A DNA stretch of 64,000 nt from Chloroflexota bacterium (GCA_009840355.1 VXNZ01000009.1:88761-152760), one strand, 5' to 3'. Counted from the first letter of the stretch, positions 1 to 9,417 are shown. Numbers and translations are program-made. The notes: a model not told the origin generated them from the letters alone.

Positions 1-713
1 GTGCCAGCCGAGAACTCGGATTGGGGCGCAATGTGGACCGCATCCGGGTTCGCCGCGAACATCTTCTCCAGCTGCGTGCGAAAGTCTGTTATATCGGACG
101 AATAGCGCTCTTCGGCAACGACCGTTCCGCCGCGCTTTTTGAACTGATCGACCGATGTGCGTCTGATACCCTCTGCGTAGTCAGTGGACTCGGTGATGGT
201 CGCCAGCGTGCGGATGCCGTCCGCCCACAGGGTGTTTCCGGTGTCGATGCCAGTCTGCACATCGCTAATCTGCGTGCGGAAGATGTAGTCGCCGGCGTTG
301 GCGATATCCGGGTTGCTCGCAAGCCCGGAGAAGAGGATGGTTCCGTCCGCTTCTGCCAGTGGCGCAGCGCCGAGCATTGCGCCGCTGCACGATGTCCCCA
401 GGATAATCTTGATGCCGTCCACATCGGTAAGCTTCCTGTATGCGGCGATAGCCCCCTGTGCGCTGCACTGCGAGTCTTCGATGACGAACTCCAGCATCCG
501 CCCGTCTATCCCGCCCGCTGCGTTAATCTCGTCGAGCGCCATCTGCTTGACCTGATTTGCCATAGTGCCGTAGGTCTCGCCGGGTCCGGTCAGCGACTCC
601 ATGACCCCGATCCTATACGGCATGTCCTGCGAAGCATCTTGGATGCCGCACGCCACGAGCGTCGCAGCCAACAATCCCAGAGCAATGATACTCTTGAAAG
701 CTGATGCCGACAT
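1..713 (-). CDS. ABC transporter substrate-binding lipoprotein, branched-chain amino acid (LivJ) type, C-terminus beyond window
   Basis: Reading the minus strand from an ATG at 713 gives an open frame that runs off the left edge (about 237 codons present). The N-terminus has a hydrophobic signal ending in a lipobox (LVAC), so it should be a lipid-anchored periplasmic or surface binding protein. The body reads like the type I periplasmic binding fold of the LivJ/UrtA family: YRIGVMESLTGPGETYG, then VKQMALDEINAAGGIDGR and a later SDYAEG segment. It would bring a small substrate (amino acid, urea or amide) to a LivHMGF-type permease that is not in view. The ABC permease and ATPase at 1.4-3.1 kb are of a different (SsuBC) type and are probably not its partners. 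Confidence 0.85.
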   Translation of the reverse strand, partial: MSASAFKSIIALGLLAATLVACGIQDASQDMPYRIGVMESLTGPGETYGTMANQVKQMALDEINAAGGIDGRMLEFVIEDSQCSAQGAIAAYRKLTDVDGIKIILGTSCSGAMLGAAPLAEADGTILFSGLASNPDIANAGDYIFRTQISDVQTGIDTGNTLWADGIRTLATITESTDYAEGIRRTSVDQFKKRGGTVVAEERYSSDITDFRTQLEKMFAANPDAVHIAPQSEFSAG

Positions 714-780
714 GAATAGGTTCTTCCCGGTGATACTCAGTGCTAATACGCTTGGCGGTTCGCGGCGGTGATATACAATC

Positions 781-810
781 CCGTTAGTCCCCGTTAGTCC
801 CCGTTAGTCG
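781..810. repeat. Three tandem copies of a 10-bp unit
   Basis: CCGTTAGTCC is present three times head to tail (the last copy ends in G), upstream of the lipoprotein gene at 1-713. It has no coding context. It may be replication slippage or a spacer in the promoter region. Confidence 0.8.
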
Positions 811-884
811 CAAGCCGCTTGTAACGGTCCGCAGTTAGTAAATCAGGTTGGGAGTGAAAGCGCAAGTAATCTCAGCCTGCGATA

Positions 885-1157
885 CTACTCAGTACGGGGC
901 GCTTCGGCTTCGACAGGCGACGGCGTGATGTCCCGCCGGCATCTGGGGCAGACTGTCGCTTTGAGGTCGATGAACTCATCGCACTTGGGACATGGCACGA
1001 CGCCTATGCTTGCGACGGGACCGGACACAAATCTATTCGGTGCGCGCGGTCGGAGGAGCGCATGCACCAGCGCGATTGGACCGAGAAACAACGCGTAGAA
1101 GACCCATAGTGATGTGTTCGCGCCCTTGTTCGCAGCGATTGTAATGATGGAGGAATC
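885..1157 (-). pseudogene. Zinc-ribbon membrane protein, 5'-truncated
   Basis: The frame ends in a double CxxC zinc ribbon (CPKC and CPRC) after a hydrophobic segment (SLWVFYALFLGPIALVHAL). The stretch IAANKGANTSLWVFYALFLG matches a common small-membrane-protein pattern in which a first transmembrane helix normally precedes IA.NKGR. Here that helix is absent: upstream of the NKG motif there is only ISDSSIIT and then a stop. There is no ATG, GTG or TTG before the TTG at 1091, which would start inside the helix. The missing end coincides with a dispersed repeat beginning near 1150. I therefore read it as a gene decapitated by repeat insertion. An ATT start or a short functional protein cannot be excluded. 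Confidence 0.55.
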
Positions 1158-1345
1158 CGAAATTCAGAGCGCGACTTGTACAGAGACGATTTCACAAATG
1201 GTCTTCGACTGCAAAAATCGTCTTTCCAGCGATAGTGGGAAACCAGAAAGCGTGGAATCACAGGCGTTCTGAAAATCTTCACATCGACGCCGCCGAAGGC
1301 GTGGATGAATTGTGAACTTGTCTTTGTACAGAGAATCTTCCATCA
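1150..1345. repeat. Diverged copy of the GACGATTTCACAAAT dispersed repeat
   Basis: The segment contains GAGGAATCCGAAATTC and GAGACGATTTCACAAATG, both diagnostic of the repeat family seen at 15.0, 46.4, 52.7 and 59.0 kb. A near-repeat of its own flank (TTGTACAGAGA at 1176 and 1325) brackets about 150 bp. The interior is not convincingly coding. Confidence 0.6.
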
Positions 1346-1376
1346 AAACCTCTGTGAAGAATGATGTCCCCGCGCG

Positions 1377-2249
1377 TCAAAACGCCATCGTCGAGTCGTG
1401 CCAGAAGAGCATTTTGCGCTCTATGTATGCGGTGATGATTGTAAGCGTGATGCCGAGGAATGCGAGTACTAGAATCGCTGAGAATAGCGTAGGCATGTCT
1501 AGGTTGTTGTGCGCCACGATGATGACGCTGCCCAAGCCTCTGTCTCCGCTGAACCACTCGCCGACGACCGCGCCGATGACCGACAGCGGTATGGATATGC
1601 GGAATGCTGCGAACAGGTACGGCAGCGAACTGGGCAGGCGCAGCTTGAAGTATGTCTCCGCGCGGGAAGCGTGCAGCGATCGGAAGAAGTCCAGCGCGCC
1701 CGGGTTGACCGCGCGCAAGCCGACCATCGCGTTCACCAGCACGGGGAAGAAGGTTATCAGACTGGCGATCAGCACCTTGGGCAGTGAGCCGAATCCGAAC
1801 CAGATGACGAACAGCGGCGCGACCGCGACTATCGGCGTAACCTTGACGAGGATGGCAATGGGCAGTAGCGTGCGCTCCAAGAAGCGCGAGTGCGCCATAA
1901 GCGTCGCGCCGGTGAACGCCACCGCAGCGCCGAGCGCGAAGCCAGCCAACGCCTCCGCAAGCGTGATGCCGCCGTGCAGCACGAAGAATCCGAAGTCGCC
2001 CCACAACCGCGCGATGACCACAGTTGGCGCAGGGACGATGTACACAGGGACACCGGCGGCGCGAACCCACGCCTCCCATATCACCACTGCGACCGCGATG
2101 GCGAATGCGGGCGGCAGGACGTAGCCTAGCGCGCCGAATGGAGATGCAATACGATGTCGCCGCCCGCTCGACGAACGGCCTGAGGCGGCGTTGGCGTCCG
2201 TGCTATCGGACTGCCGGCGTCGCAGCGGGGACTCCACTAGAAAGCGCAT
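1377..2249 (-). CDS. ABC transporter permease (SsuC/TauC type)
   Basis: Inner-membrane permease of the nitrate/taurine/sulfonate-type (BPD_transp_1) family, about 290 residues from ATG 2249. It has about six hydrophobic helices. The conserved EAA loop is visible as FFRSLHASRAETYFKLRLPS followed by a Pro-rich turn, and GAVVGEWFSGDRGLG near the C-terminus is typical of SsuC/ThiX permeases. The start overlaps the upstream ATPase gene (ends 2203) by 47 bp, so the two are translated as a unit. A longer frame to 2297 is possible but would overlap more. The usual third member, an NMT1-type binding protein, is not adjacent. Substrate unknown. Confidence 0.88.
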   Translation of the reverse strand: MRFLVESPLRRRQSDSTDANAASGRSSSGRRHRIASPFGALGYVLPPAFAIAVAVVIWEAWVRAAGVPVYIVPAPTVVIARLWGDFGFFVLHGGITLAEALAGFALGAAVAFTGATLMAHSRFLERTLLPIAILVKVTPIVAVAPLFVIWFGFGSLPKVLIASLITFFPVLVNAMVGLRAVNPGALDFFRSLHASRAETYFKLRLPSSLPYLFAAFRISIPLSVIGAVVGEWFSGDRGLGSVIIVAHNNLDMPTLFSAILVLAFLGITLTIITAYIERKMLFWHDSTMAF

Positions 2250-3069
2250 CCTTAACCCTGTATGTGTAATCCAAGAAGCGCTCCGAGCGCTCCACATCTT
2301 GGCGGCGCGGTCGCGGCAGGTCGATGGCGATGTCGCCGACGATTTCGCCGGGTCGGGCGGACAGCACAGCTACCCTGTCGGACAGCACGACCGCCTCTGG
2401 TATGCTGTGCGTGACGAACAGCACGGTCGGCCTCTGCCGCTCCCATAGACGCAGCAATTCGTAGCGCATCTCCTCGCGCGTCATCTCGTCGAGTGCGCTC
2501 AACGGCTCGTCCATCAGCAGCAGGTCCGGCCCGAATGCCAGCGCTCTTGCAAACGCAACGCGCTGCCGCATGCCGCCGGAGAGTTGGTGCGGATAATAAC
2601 CCGCGAAGTCTGCAAGCCCGACCGCGTTCAGCGTCTGCTCAGCGTTCGCGAGCGAATCCGCAGCGCCGGAGCCGGTGTTGAGCTGGAACGGCAGGCGCAC
2701 ATTGTCCAACGCGGTGCGCCAAGGTAGCAGCGCCGCGTCCTGCGACACGAAGCCAATGCCCTTGTGTTGTTGCAACTGCTGCGGTGTCATGCCGGACAGC
2801 GAGATTGTGCCGTACGATGCGTCCGTCAGCCCGCCGATGGCGCGCAGCAGCGTAGTCTTGCCACAGCCGCTTGGCCCGATGAGCGATACGAACTCGGACG
2901 GTGCGACATCAAGGCGCACATCGCGCAGCACTTCAAGGCTGCCCGCGTCTGTATTGTAGCGATGGCTAAGTCCGCTGACGGCAATGCTGGTGATGAGTCG
3001 CTCTCCATTGCAATGGCTTGTGCCGCTAGTTCCGGGCACAATGTTAGCATAGTGCGGGCAGAGTGGCAT
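2203..3069 (-). CDS. ABC transporter ATP-binding protein (SsuB/TauB type)
   Basis: Cytoplasmic ATPase of the SsuB/TauB/ThiZ family, 288 residues. Walker A GPSGCGKT, Q-loop (GFVSQDAALLPW), signature LSGGMRQR, Walker B LLLMDEPLSALDE and switch histidine (FVTHS) are all present in order, so it should be active. It powers the permease encoded immediately downstream. The first 25 or so residues before the TSIAVSGLSHRY strand look non-conserved, and a start further in is possible. The gene is divergent from the acyl-CoA synthetase at 3273, with a 200-bp shared upstream region. Confidence 0.9.
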   Translation of the reverse strand: MPLCPHYANIVPGTSGTSHCNGERLITSIAVSGLSHRYNTDAGSLEVLRDVRLDVAPSEFVSLIGPSGCGKTTLLRAIGGLTDASYGTISLSGMTPQQLQQHKGIGFVSQDAALLPWRTALDNVRLPFQLNTGSGAADSLANAEQTLNAVGLADFAGYYPHQLSGGMRQRVAFARALAFGPDLLLMDEPLSALDEMTREEMRYELLRLWERQRPTVLFVTHSIPEAVVLSDRVAVLSARPGEIVGDIAIDLPRPRRQDVERSERFLDYTYRVKDALSSGVPAATPAVR

Positions 3070-3272
3070 GGAACACTAATGGTGAGAAGACAAGATGGAT
3101 GTGAAACATCGTGCTATAGTCCCCGATATGCTGGCGTTTCCGTTGTATAGGGACGCGGCACATTGGGAACGGCAGGCGCGCAGGAATCGGAAAATGGAAC
3201 CGTTGGCGCCGGCGGCGATAATTAGACTACGCCAGCGTTAGAATTCGATGCACACAGAACGGGAGCAGACCA

Positions 3273-4766
3273 TTGAGTACACTTGCAAGCGTATTGAACC
3301 CACGAAGCGCGTCCGATATGGCGATCAGCGTGCCGGACGGCGCGAATGTTACCTACGCGGAGTTCGGCGAGGAGATTGAGCGAGTTGCGGAATTGCTCGC
3401 CGGCGCGGGGATGCAGCCCGGCAGAGCCGTGTCCATCGCACTCCCGAACGGCTTGGAGTTCATGGTTGTGTTCCTTGCAGTCGCGCGCGCAGGGGCAATC
3501 GCCGCGCCGCTGAACCCGGCGTACACCGCCGACGAGTTCAAGTTTTATATGGAAGACGCCGAGGCGCAGCTCGCGATACTGCCGCTGGGCGAACATCCTG
3601 CGCGCGAGGCTGCGGCGGAACTAGGCGTACCGACCATAGAGGCGGCGTTGGACGATGCAGGGCGCACTGTGCTGTCGCGCGGCGGCGATACGCTGGCGGC
3701 TCGACGAGACGCGCCCGCGCCATCGCCCGACGATGTGGCGCTGTTCCTGCACACATCCGGCACTACCAGCCGTCCGAAAGGCGTGCCGCTGACGCACGGC
3801 AATCTCGCCGCTTCCATCAAGAACATCGGCGACACATACGGCTTGACGCCGGACGACATCGCAATGGTGGTGATGCCACTGTTCCATGTGCATGGGCTTA
3901 TCGGGGTGTCGCTGTCCACGCTGAGCACGGGCGGCTCGCTGGTCGTGCCGGCACGATTCAGCGCGAGCCGGTTCTGGGGCGAGCAGCGAGACAGCGGCGC
4001 TACATGGTACTCTGCCGTGCCAACAATCCACCAGATTTTGCTGGCGCGCGCGGACGACGAAGACGCGCCGCACAGCAGCTTCAGGTTCATACGCTCGTGC
4101 TCGGCGGCGCTCGCGCCTACGGTCTTCGACCAGCTTGAAGCGCGATTTGGCGCGCCGGTGCTCGAGGCGTATGGCATGACGGAAGCATCGCACCAAATGT
4201 CGTCGAATCTGCTGCCTCCGGGCGATCGGATGCCCGGCACGGTTGGCAAAGGCACGGGCGTTGACATAGCCATTATGGACGACGACGGCAACTTGCTGAG
4301 TGCGGGCGGGCGCGCGGAGGTTGTGATACGCGGCGCGAATGTTACGCACGGCTACCACAACAACCCGGACGCCAACGCAGAGGCATTCACTAACGGCTGG
4401 TTCCGCACGGGAGATCAGGGCTTCCTCGACGCCGCCGGCACGCTGACGCTGACCGGGCGCATCAAGGAGCTGATAAATAGGGGAGGCGAGAAGATTTCGC
4501 CGTTGGAGGTGGACGCCGCGCTGCTGGAGCATCCATCGGTCGCGGAGGCGGTGTGCTTCGGTGTTCCGCACACGATGTACGGCGAGGCAGTACAGGCGGC
4601 GGTCGTTATATCAGCGGACACGGACGAAGCGGCGATACGCGAATACTGCGGCGAGCGCCTGGCGGCGTTCAAAGTGCCGGACCGCGTGTACATCATCGAC
4701 ACCATGCCGCGCACCGCCACAGGCAAAATCCAGCGCCGCCACATTGCGGCGATGTTTACGGAGTAG
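3273..4766 (+). CDS. Acyl-CoA synthetase (AMP-forming), oxalyl-CoA synthetase (AAE3/Pcs60)-like
   Basis: ANL-superfamily adenylating enzyme (497 residues) making an acyl-CoA from acid, ATP and CoA. Visible motifs: P-loop-like HTSGTTSRPKGVPLTH (A3), MPLFHVHGL (A4), YGMTEASH (A5), WFRTGDQG (A7), GRIKELINRGGEKISP (hinge, A8) and a C-terminal PRTATGKIQRR with the catalytic lysine (A10). The A3-A5 region most resembles the oxalate-CoA ligase (AAE3/Pcs60) group, but the substrate is inferred. The start is a TTG with GGGAG eight bases upstream; the nearby ATG at 3248 is out of frame. A CaiB-type CoA transferase resembling formyl-CoA:oxalate transferase lies at 50.2 kb. Confidence 0.88.
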   Translation: MSTLASVLNPRSASDMAISVPDGANVTYAEFGEEIERVAELLAGAGMQPGRAVSIALPNGLEFMVVFLAVARAGAIAAPLNPAYTADEFKFYMEDAEAQLAILPLGEHPAREAAAELGVPTIEAALDDAGRTVLSRGGDTLAARRDAPAPSPDDVALFLHTSGTTSRPKGVPLTHGNLAASIKNIGDTYGLTPDDIAMVVMPLFHVHGLIGVSLSTLSTGGSLVVPARFSASRFWGEQRDSGATWYSAVPTIHQILLARADDEDAPHSSFRFIRSCSAALAPTVFDQLEARFGAPVLEAYGMTEASHQMSSNLLPPGDRMPGTVGKGTGVDIAIMDDDGNLLSAGGRAEVVIRGANVTHGYHNNPDANAEAFTNGWFRTGDQGFLDAAGTLTLTGRIKELINRGGEKISPLEVDAALLEHPSVAEAVCFGVPHTMYGEAVQAAVVISADTDEAAIREYCGERLAAFKVPDRVYIIDTMPRTATGKIQRRHIAAMFTE

Positions 4767-4795
4767 CTGCTATTGATGGACGGGATAGGAGTTTA

Positions 4796-4828
4796 CCGCT
4801 CGCCCTGAATTTGTCGAAGGACGAGCGG
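4796..4828. terminator. Hairpin between convergent genes
   Basis: CCGCTCG(C)CCT pairs with AGG(A)CGAGCGG around an 11-base loop (GAATTTGTCGA). It lies between the stop of the acyl-CoA synthetase and the stop of clpC. The CTTCGACAAATTCAGGGCGAGC-like pattern recurs widely in bacterial intergenic repeats, so it may be both a repeat and a bidirectional terminator. Confidence 0.55.
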
Positions 4829-4838
4829 GAGTATGTCC

Positions 4839-7280
4839 TTAAGCGGCGACGTCAACGCTCTGCTTGCTGAACGCCAATCCATCATCGTCCGCATCCACAT
4901 GCACAACATCGCCGGCGGCGTATTCGCCGCTGATTATGGACATGGATAGCGGATTCTCGATGTGCAGCTGGATGGCGCGGCGCAGGGGGCGCGCTCCGAA
5001 CTTGCGGTCGAAGCCGGCATCGGCTAGCCAATCTAGCGCTTCACCCGTCAGGTATATCGATACACCGTGATCTTGCAGGCGCGATTGCGTATCTGCGAGC
5101 AGCAACTCCACGATGCGACGCACCTGCTCCGGCGACAGCGAATCGAAGACAATGGTCTCGTCCAGCCTGTTCAGGAACTCGGGGCGGAACGCGCGACGCA
5201 GCGCATCGTCAACAGACGCGCGTAGGCGCGATTCGTCGGACTGCCCGCCGGTGGCGAATCCTGCCGAGCGACGGCTCGCCTCTGCCGTGCCCAGGTTGCT
5301 GGTCATTATCACCAGCGTGTTGCGGAAATCCACCGTTCTGCCGTGCCCGTCCGTCAGCCGCCCGTCTTCGAGTATCTGAAGCAGCACGTTGAATACATCC
5401 GGATGCGCCTTTTCGATCTCGTCGAACAGGATTACGCGGAACGGGCGGCGGCGCACCGCTTCCGTCAGCTGGCCGCCTTCGTCGTAGCCGACATAACCCG
5501 GCGGCGCGCCGATGAGACGCGATACGGCATGCTTCTCCATATACTCGGACATGTCCAAGCGCACCATGTTCTGCTCGTCGTCGAACAGGTACTCGGCTAG
5601 CGCGCGCGCCAACTCGGTCTTTCCCACGCCTGTTGGTCCCAGGAAGATGAAGCTGCCGATAGGGCGATTCGGGTCTTTAAGACCGGCGCGAGCGCGGCGT
5701 ATCGCATCCGAAACGGCCACAATTGCATCATCCTGCCCGATGACGCGCTCGTGCAAGCGCTCTTCCATGTACAGCAGCTTGTCCGCTTCGCTTTCCAGCA
5801 GGCGGTCAACGGGTATGCCCGTCCAGATGGCGACAAGGCTGCCGATGTCTTCCGCGCGGACGACAGTGTAATCTTGGTCGCCGTCAGCGCCGTTGTGCGC
5901 GCTGCGTTCTGAGTCGAACTCGGCTTGTAACCGCAGGCGTTCCGCGCGAATCTTCGCGGCGCGTTCGTAGTCCGCAAGCTCGGCTGCGGCGGCTTCGTCG
6001 TCGGCGAGATGGCGCAGCTGGTGTTCCGCGTCCTTCAAGTGCGCCGGTAGCAGCTGCGCGTCGATGCGGAGCTTGCTCGCCGCCTCGTCGATTAGGTCAA
6101 CCGCCTTGTCGGGCAGCAGCCTGTCGGAGATGTAGCGCGCGCTCAGGCGAACCGCTGCGCTGAGTGCATCGTCATCGACACGCAGCTTGTGGTGCGCCTC
6201 GTAGCGTGGACGTAGCGCCTTCAGCATTTCGATGGCGGTGTCTTCGTCCGGCTCTTCGACCAGAACCGGCTGGAACCGACGCTCAAGCGCGGCGTCGCGT
6301 TCAATGTACTTGCGGTATTCTTCTTCGGTCGTCGCGCCCATCGCTTGCAGTTCGCCGCGCGCTAGGGCGGGCTTCATCATGTTGCTGGCATCGACTGCGC
6401 CCTCAGCCGCGCCCGCGCCGACGACGGTGTGGATTTCGTCGATGAACAGGATAATCTCGCGTTGAGCCTTGCGCACCTCGTCGAGCACGGCTTTCAGGCG
6501 TTCCTCGAACTCGCCGCGGAACTTGGAGCCGGCGACCAGCCCGCCCATATCGAGCGCGAGAACGCGGCGGTCTTTCAGCTCGTCCGGCACATCGCCGCTC
6601 ACGATGCGCTGCGCCAAGCCCTCGGCGATCGCCGTCTTGCCCACGCCCGCGCCGCCGATGAGTACGGGATTGTTCTTCGTGCGTCGGATGAGCGTCTGCA
6701 TCACGCGCGCCACTTCCTGGTCGCGTCCGACTATCGGGTCGAGATTGCCGTCTGTCGCCAGCTGCGTCAGGTCGATGGTAAAGCGTTCCAGTGAGCGGTA
6801 GCGGCTCTCGGCTTGCGGGTCGCTAACGCGGTGCGCGCCGCGGATCTTTTGGAGCACCTGATAGACGGCTTCGCGCGTTACGCCGTGCGCCGCGAGCAGC
6901 CGCGCCGCCGGGTCTTGTTCGTTCTGTGTCAGCGCGATGAGCAGGTGCTCGGCGCTGATGTAGTCGTCCTGCAGCCGCTCGGACTCGGTCTTCGCGCTGT
7001 ACAGGAGCTGGCTCGCGCGCGGCGTCTGATAAATCTGGTTCGTCTGCTGGTTCGCCTTGGGCGTGCGCTCCATCGCCTCGTGCAGCGGCTGCATAATCTG
7101 CCTTGCGTCCGCACCGATGGCGGCGAGCACATCCGCGACCACGCCGCCCTGCTGTTCGAGCAGCGCCATCAGCACATGCTCCGCGTCCCACTGCGTATGG
7201 CGGTACCGCTGCACAATCTGCTGCGAGTCGTGCAGCGCCTGCCGCGCCGCATCCGTGAATTCGTCCGGTCTCAAAACCAT
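4839..7280 (-). CDS. clpC: ClpC-type AAA+ unfoldase (Clp ATPase)
   Basis: Hexameric ATP-dependent unfoldase, 813 residues. It has a double Clp_N repeat (1-150), D1 with Walker A GGAGVGKT (209-216) and Walker [11 protein letters not shown], a short middle domain (about 405-460), D2 with Walker A GPTGVGKT (548-555) and Walker B VILFDE (616-621), and a C-terminal D2-small domain. The short middle domain and length place it with ClpC rather than ClpB. At 673-675 AGF stands where ClpC/ClpX/ClpA carry the (I/L/V)GF ClpP-docking loop, so partnership with ClpP is likely, though the first residue is unusual. It would degrade misfolded or tagged proteins. No ctsR, mcsAB or clpP is adjacent. A possible operator lies in its promoter region. 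Confidence 0.92.
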   Translation of the reverse strand: MVLRPDEFTDAARQALHDSQQIVQRYRHTQWDAEHVLMALLEQQGGVVADVLAAIGADARQIMQPLHEAMERTPKANQQTNQIYQTPRASQLLYSAKTESERLQDDYISAEHLLIALTQNEQDPAARLLAAHGVTREAVYQVLQKIRGAHRVSDPQAESRYRSLERFTIDLTQLATDGNLDPIVGRDQEVARVMQTLIRRTKNNPVLIGGAGVGKTAIAEGLAQRIVSGDVPDELKDRRVLALDMGGLVAGSKFRGEFEERLKAVLDEVRKAQREIILFIDEIHTVVGAGAAEGAVDASNMMKPALARGELQAMGATTEEEYRKYIERDAALERRFQPVLVEEPDEDTAIEMLKALRPRYEAHHKLRVDDDALSAAVRLSARYISDRLLPDKAVDLIDEAASKLRIDAQLLPAHLKDAEHQLRHLADDEAAAAELADYERAAKIRAERLRLQAEFDSERSAHNGADGDQDYTVVRAEDIGSLVAIWTGIPVDRLLESEADKLLYMEERLHERVIGQDDAIVAVSDAIRRARAGLKDPNRPIGSFIFLGPTGVGKTELARALAEYLFDDEQNMVRLDMSEYMEKHAVSRLIGAPPGYVGYDEGGQLTEAVRRRPFRVILFDEIEKAHPDVFNVLLQILEDGRLTDGHGRTVDFRNTLVIMTSNLGTAEASRRSAGFATGGQSDESRLRASVDDALRRAFRPEFLNRLDETIVFDSLSPEQVRRIVELLLADTQSRLQDHGVSIYLTGEALDWLADAGFDRKFGARPLRRAIQLHIENPLSMSIISGEYAAGDVVHVDADDDGLAFSKQSVDVAA

Positions 7281-7312
7281 CTTCTTCGCCCTTTCATATC
7301 AAGCATAGTTGC

Positions 7313-7343
7313 GCACTAAAGCAATCTAGTGCATATAAGTATA
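7313..7343 (-). promoter_or_regulatory. Putative clpC promoter -10 with CIRCE-like inverted repeat
   Basis: On the minus strand a TATACT (7338-7343) is followed by GCACTA-8 nt-TAGTGC (7313-7332), a perfect 6-bp inverted repeat at the expected transcription start. The core resembles CIRCE (GCACTC-N9-GAGTGC, bound by HrcA) but differs in arm end and spacing. Heat-shock repression is an inference. Confidence 0.35.
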
Positions 7344-7496
7344 GCAGTAGAGTTGATATGAATCAAATCAAGTTGGGGCATATGCAATTCTTCGTGATAA
7401 AATAGCCGCAGATAGGTTTTGCCATTTAAGTAAATGCTACATTACAAGTTGCTCTCTATTTCCTGAACAAAGATTGATTCCTCTACGGGAGATACT

Positions 7497-8258
7497 GTGA
7501 TTGTCTCAAGCATGTTTCAGGGAGATGCTGGCGGTGACCGCGACATTCGTATTCAGTGGCTTCAGCATGATGTTTACGGAGAAGCATTAGATATTATTAC
7601 GGGTTCTTGTCAAGAACATTTGAGGCGTGCGCATACATTACTGGACGACTGGGAGGCGTGGGACTATATCGATAGCTACGATCATAGAACAATGCAAAGA
7701 TCTCATGACCTGTTGGCAGCCGTATGGCGCTTTCGGCACGAATTTGAACTTAGACAGTTGAAATTGCCTATTGATGGAATGACTAAGACGAAGCACTCCG
7801 ATGTTGTTGAGGAGTTTATTGAGAAAACTAATGGTTTCCTGAGGAAATCCGCCGTATCTGGCAGGATAGTCAGCGTCGGAGCATATTCCATTGAGATAAT
7901 TCGGAATGATGTGCCTGCTCATGAACTAAACAACCACTATATCCATAACTATTCTCGGTATGGATATTCTTTTGTAAGCAGACCTCAATGCCCTATCGTA
8001 TTCCCTCGCCAAAATATAAAGAAAGGTGAATTGTTAGTCACTGACGACCGCAGCGATTTCCCAGGCTTTATAGGGCATTGGCTCTCGTGGCTTAGAAAAG
8101 AGGTCGAGTCTTGGGTAGATACGAAGCCAGATAGGATTCGTCTAGTTGCGCGAATTCTAAGAAACCAGAATCAACCTGCGGGCTATCGGGCTGAGGATGA
8201 CTTATCAACGAGTATTATCAATGGCAACGAAGACGTGCCTTGGATAAACTATGCCTGA
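7497..8258 (+). CDS. Hypothetical protein, AT-richer than its neighbours
   Basis: 253-residue protein I do not recognise. The GTG start at 7497 is chosen because GGGAG lies five bases upstream. No signal peptide or membrane segment is seen. The sequence is rich in Trp/Tyr/His and charged residues, with a helical N-terminal half (HLRRAHTLLDDWEAWDYID) that could be an all-helical scaffold. Base composition and codon choice (AT-ending codons) are clearly different from the GC-rich genes on both sides. That, and its isolation between clpC and the exported cluster, suggests recent acquisition. It also forms no obvious pair with the next gene. Confidence 0.7.
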   Translation: MIVSSMFQGDAGGDRDIRIQWLQHDVYGEALDIITGSCQEHLRRAHTLLDDWEAWDYIDSYDHRTMQRSHDLLAAVWRFRHEFELRQLKLPIDGMTKTKHSDVVEEFIEKTNGFLRKSAVSGRIVSVGAYSIEIIRNDVPAHELNNHYIHNYSRYGYSFVSRPQCPIVFPRQNIKKGELLVTDDRSDFPGFIGHWLSWLRKEVESWVDTKPDRIRLVARILRNQNQPAGYRAEDDLSTSIINGNEDVPWINYA

Positions 8259-8293
8259 CAGAATAGAAGTATCTGATCGTATGAGAGAAATAG

Positions 8294-9205
8294 TTGAATA
8301 ACTCGCGTTGTCACTTTACAGTTCGTGCTGTTTTTCAGGTTGCCATAATCTTCCTAATGTTGTCTTGTAGCAGTCCCGCGCAACCCGTCGTCGCCCCTAC
8401 CCCAACCACCGCACCCGAAACCCTGCGCCTAGCCTTCGCTTCCAGCGATCTCGCCGTGGGCGGCAACCGCGTGGTGTTCGGCGTGATTGACACGGCGACG
8501 GGTCCGGTGCGTGATGCTTCAGTGCAAGTATCCACATTCTTTCTGCCGCCGGATGGTGGGCAGGAAGGTCCCGTAGAAGTGGTGGACGCGGTGTTTCGAG
8601 CTTGGCCGGTTACGCCGCGCGGCGTGTTTACGACACGGCTGAACTTCGACCGCGCGGGCGAATGGGGCATCGGCGCGGTGATTACGGACGCGGACGGCAA
8701 TGAACGCACGGCGACTGCGCGTGTGCTGGTGAACGATGCGAGTGCCACGCCTGCGCTTGGGACTGCCGCGCCGCGCAGCATCAGCAAGACGCTCGCGTAT
8801 GCAGGAGATTTCGAGCGCCTGACGACCGACTTTGAGCCGGACGCCGACCTGTACTCGATGACCATCGCGGATGCGCTCGACACGGGCAAGCCGCTGATGG
8901 TCGTATTCTCCACGCCCGCGTACTGCCAGACAGCGACTTGCGGGCCGCAGCTCGATGTCATCAAGGATGTCAAGGCGGACTACGCGGACACGATGAATTT
9001 CATCCATGTGGAAGTGTACGATAATCCGCACGAGATCGAAGGCGACCTGACGAACGCGGTTATATCGCCGACGGTCGAAGAATGGGGGCTGCCCAGCGAG
9101 CCATGGACATTCATCATCGATGGCGATGGCGTGATACGCGCGAAGTTCGAGGCGTTCACCACGCGCGCGGAGTTGGACGAGGCGCTGGCGCTTGTAATTA
9201 ATTAA
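8294..9205 (+). CDS. Lipoprotein with C-terminal thioredoxin-like domain
   Basis: 303 residues from a TTG start. The N-terminus is a signal peptide with lipobox (MLSC at about residue 25), then a Pro/Thr linker. Residues about 45-145 form an Ig/FixH-like beta domain (VFGVIDTATGPVRDASVQV). Residues about 180-300 are thioredoxin-like, with the redox pair in AYCQTATCGPQ (CxxxxC) and the cis-Pro region SEPWTFIIDGDG. It should act outside the membrane, reducing or metallating partner proteins, as Sco-like thioredoxins do. It opens a run of exported genes to 16.8 kb, which suggests a role in copper or cytochrome maturation. The role is inferred from fold and context. Confidence 0.8.
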   Translation: MNNSRCHFTVRAVFQVAIIFLMLSCSSPAQPVVAPTPTTAPETLRLAFASSDLAVGGNRVVFGVIDTATGPVRDASVQVSTFFLPPDGGQEGPVEVVDAVFRAWPVTPRGVFTTRLNFDRAGEWGIGAVITDADGNERTATARVLVNDASATPALGTAAPRSISKTLAYAGDFERLTTDFEPDADLYSMTIADALDTGKPLMVVFSTPAYCQTATCGPQLDVIKDVKADYADTMNFIHVEVYDNPHEIEGDLTNAVISPTVEEWGLPSEPWTFIIDGDGVIRAKFEAFTTRAELDEALALVIN

Positions 9206-9242
9206 CAGGATGTACGATACAGGGGCTTTTGGGTTTTCTCGC

Positions 9243-9360
9243 CTAATAGTCCTTTTCTGTTTGCCCCCTGCTTTCACAGGGGCAGGCTCTGAGCGTTTCC
9301 AAGGCGGATACGCAGGTTTGCGCCCTCGTGGTTCAACAGGCTCACCACGAACGGATTGTG
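9243..9360. repeat. Intergenic hairpin repeats
   Basis: The gap 9206-9585 carries no gene. This part has two hairpins: GCCCCCTGC/CAGGGGC-type arms near 9261-9285, and TCGTGGT/ACCACGA around TCAACAGGCTC (near 9329-9353), the latter of the GTTCGACAGGCTCACCACG repeat type. The first could terminate transcription of the lipoprotein gene. Confidence 0.5.
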
Positions 9361-9417
9361 GGCAACTCACTATAACCGAAATGCCCTGCGAAAAGCCCTG
9401 ATTGAGGGACTTTCGGC

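Noticed and set aside
3621..4571. 316-residue minus-strand frame
   Set aside because: Antisense shadow of the acyl-CoA synthetase; Arg-rich with no motifs.
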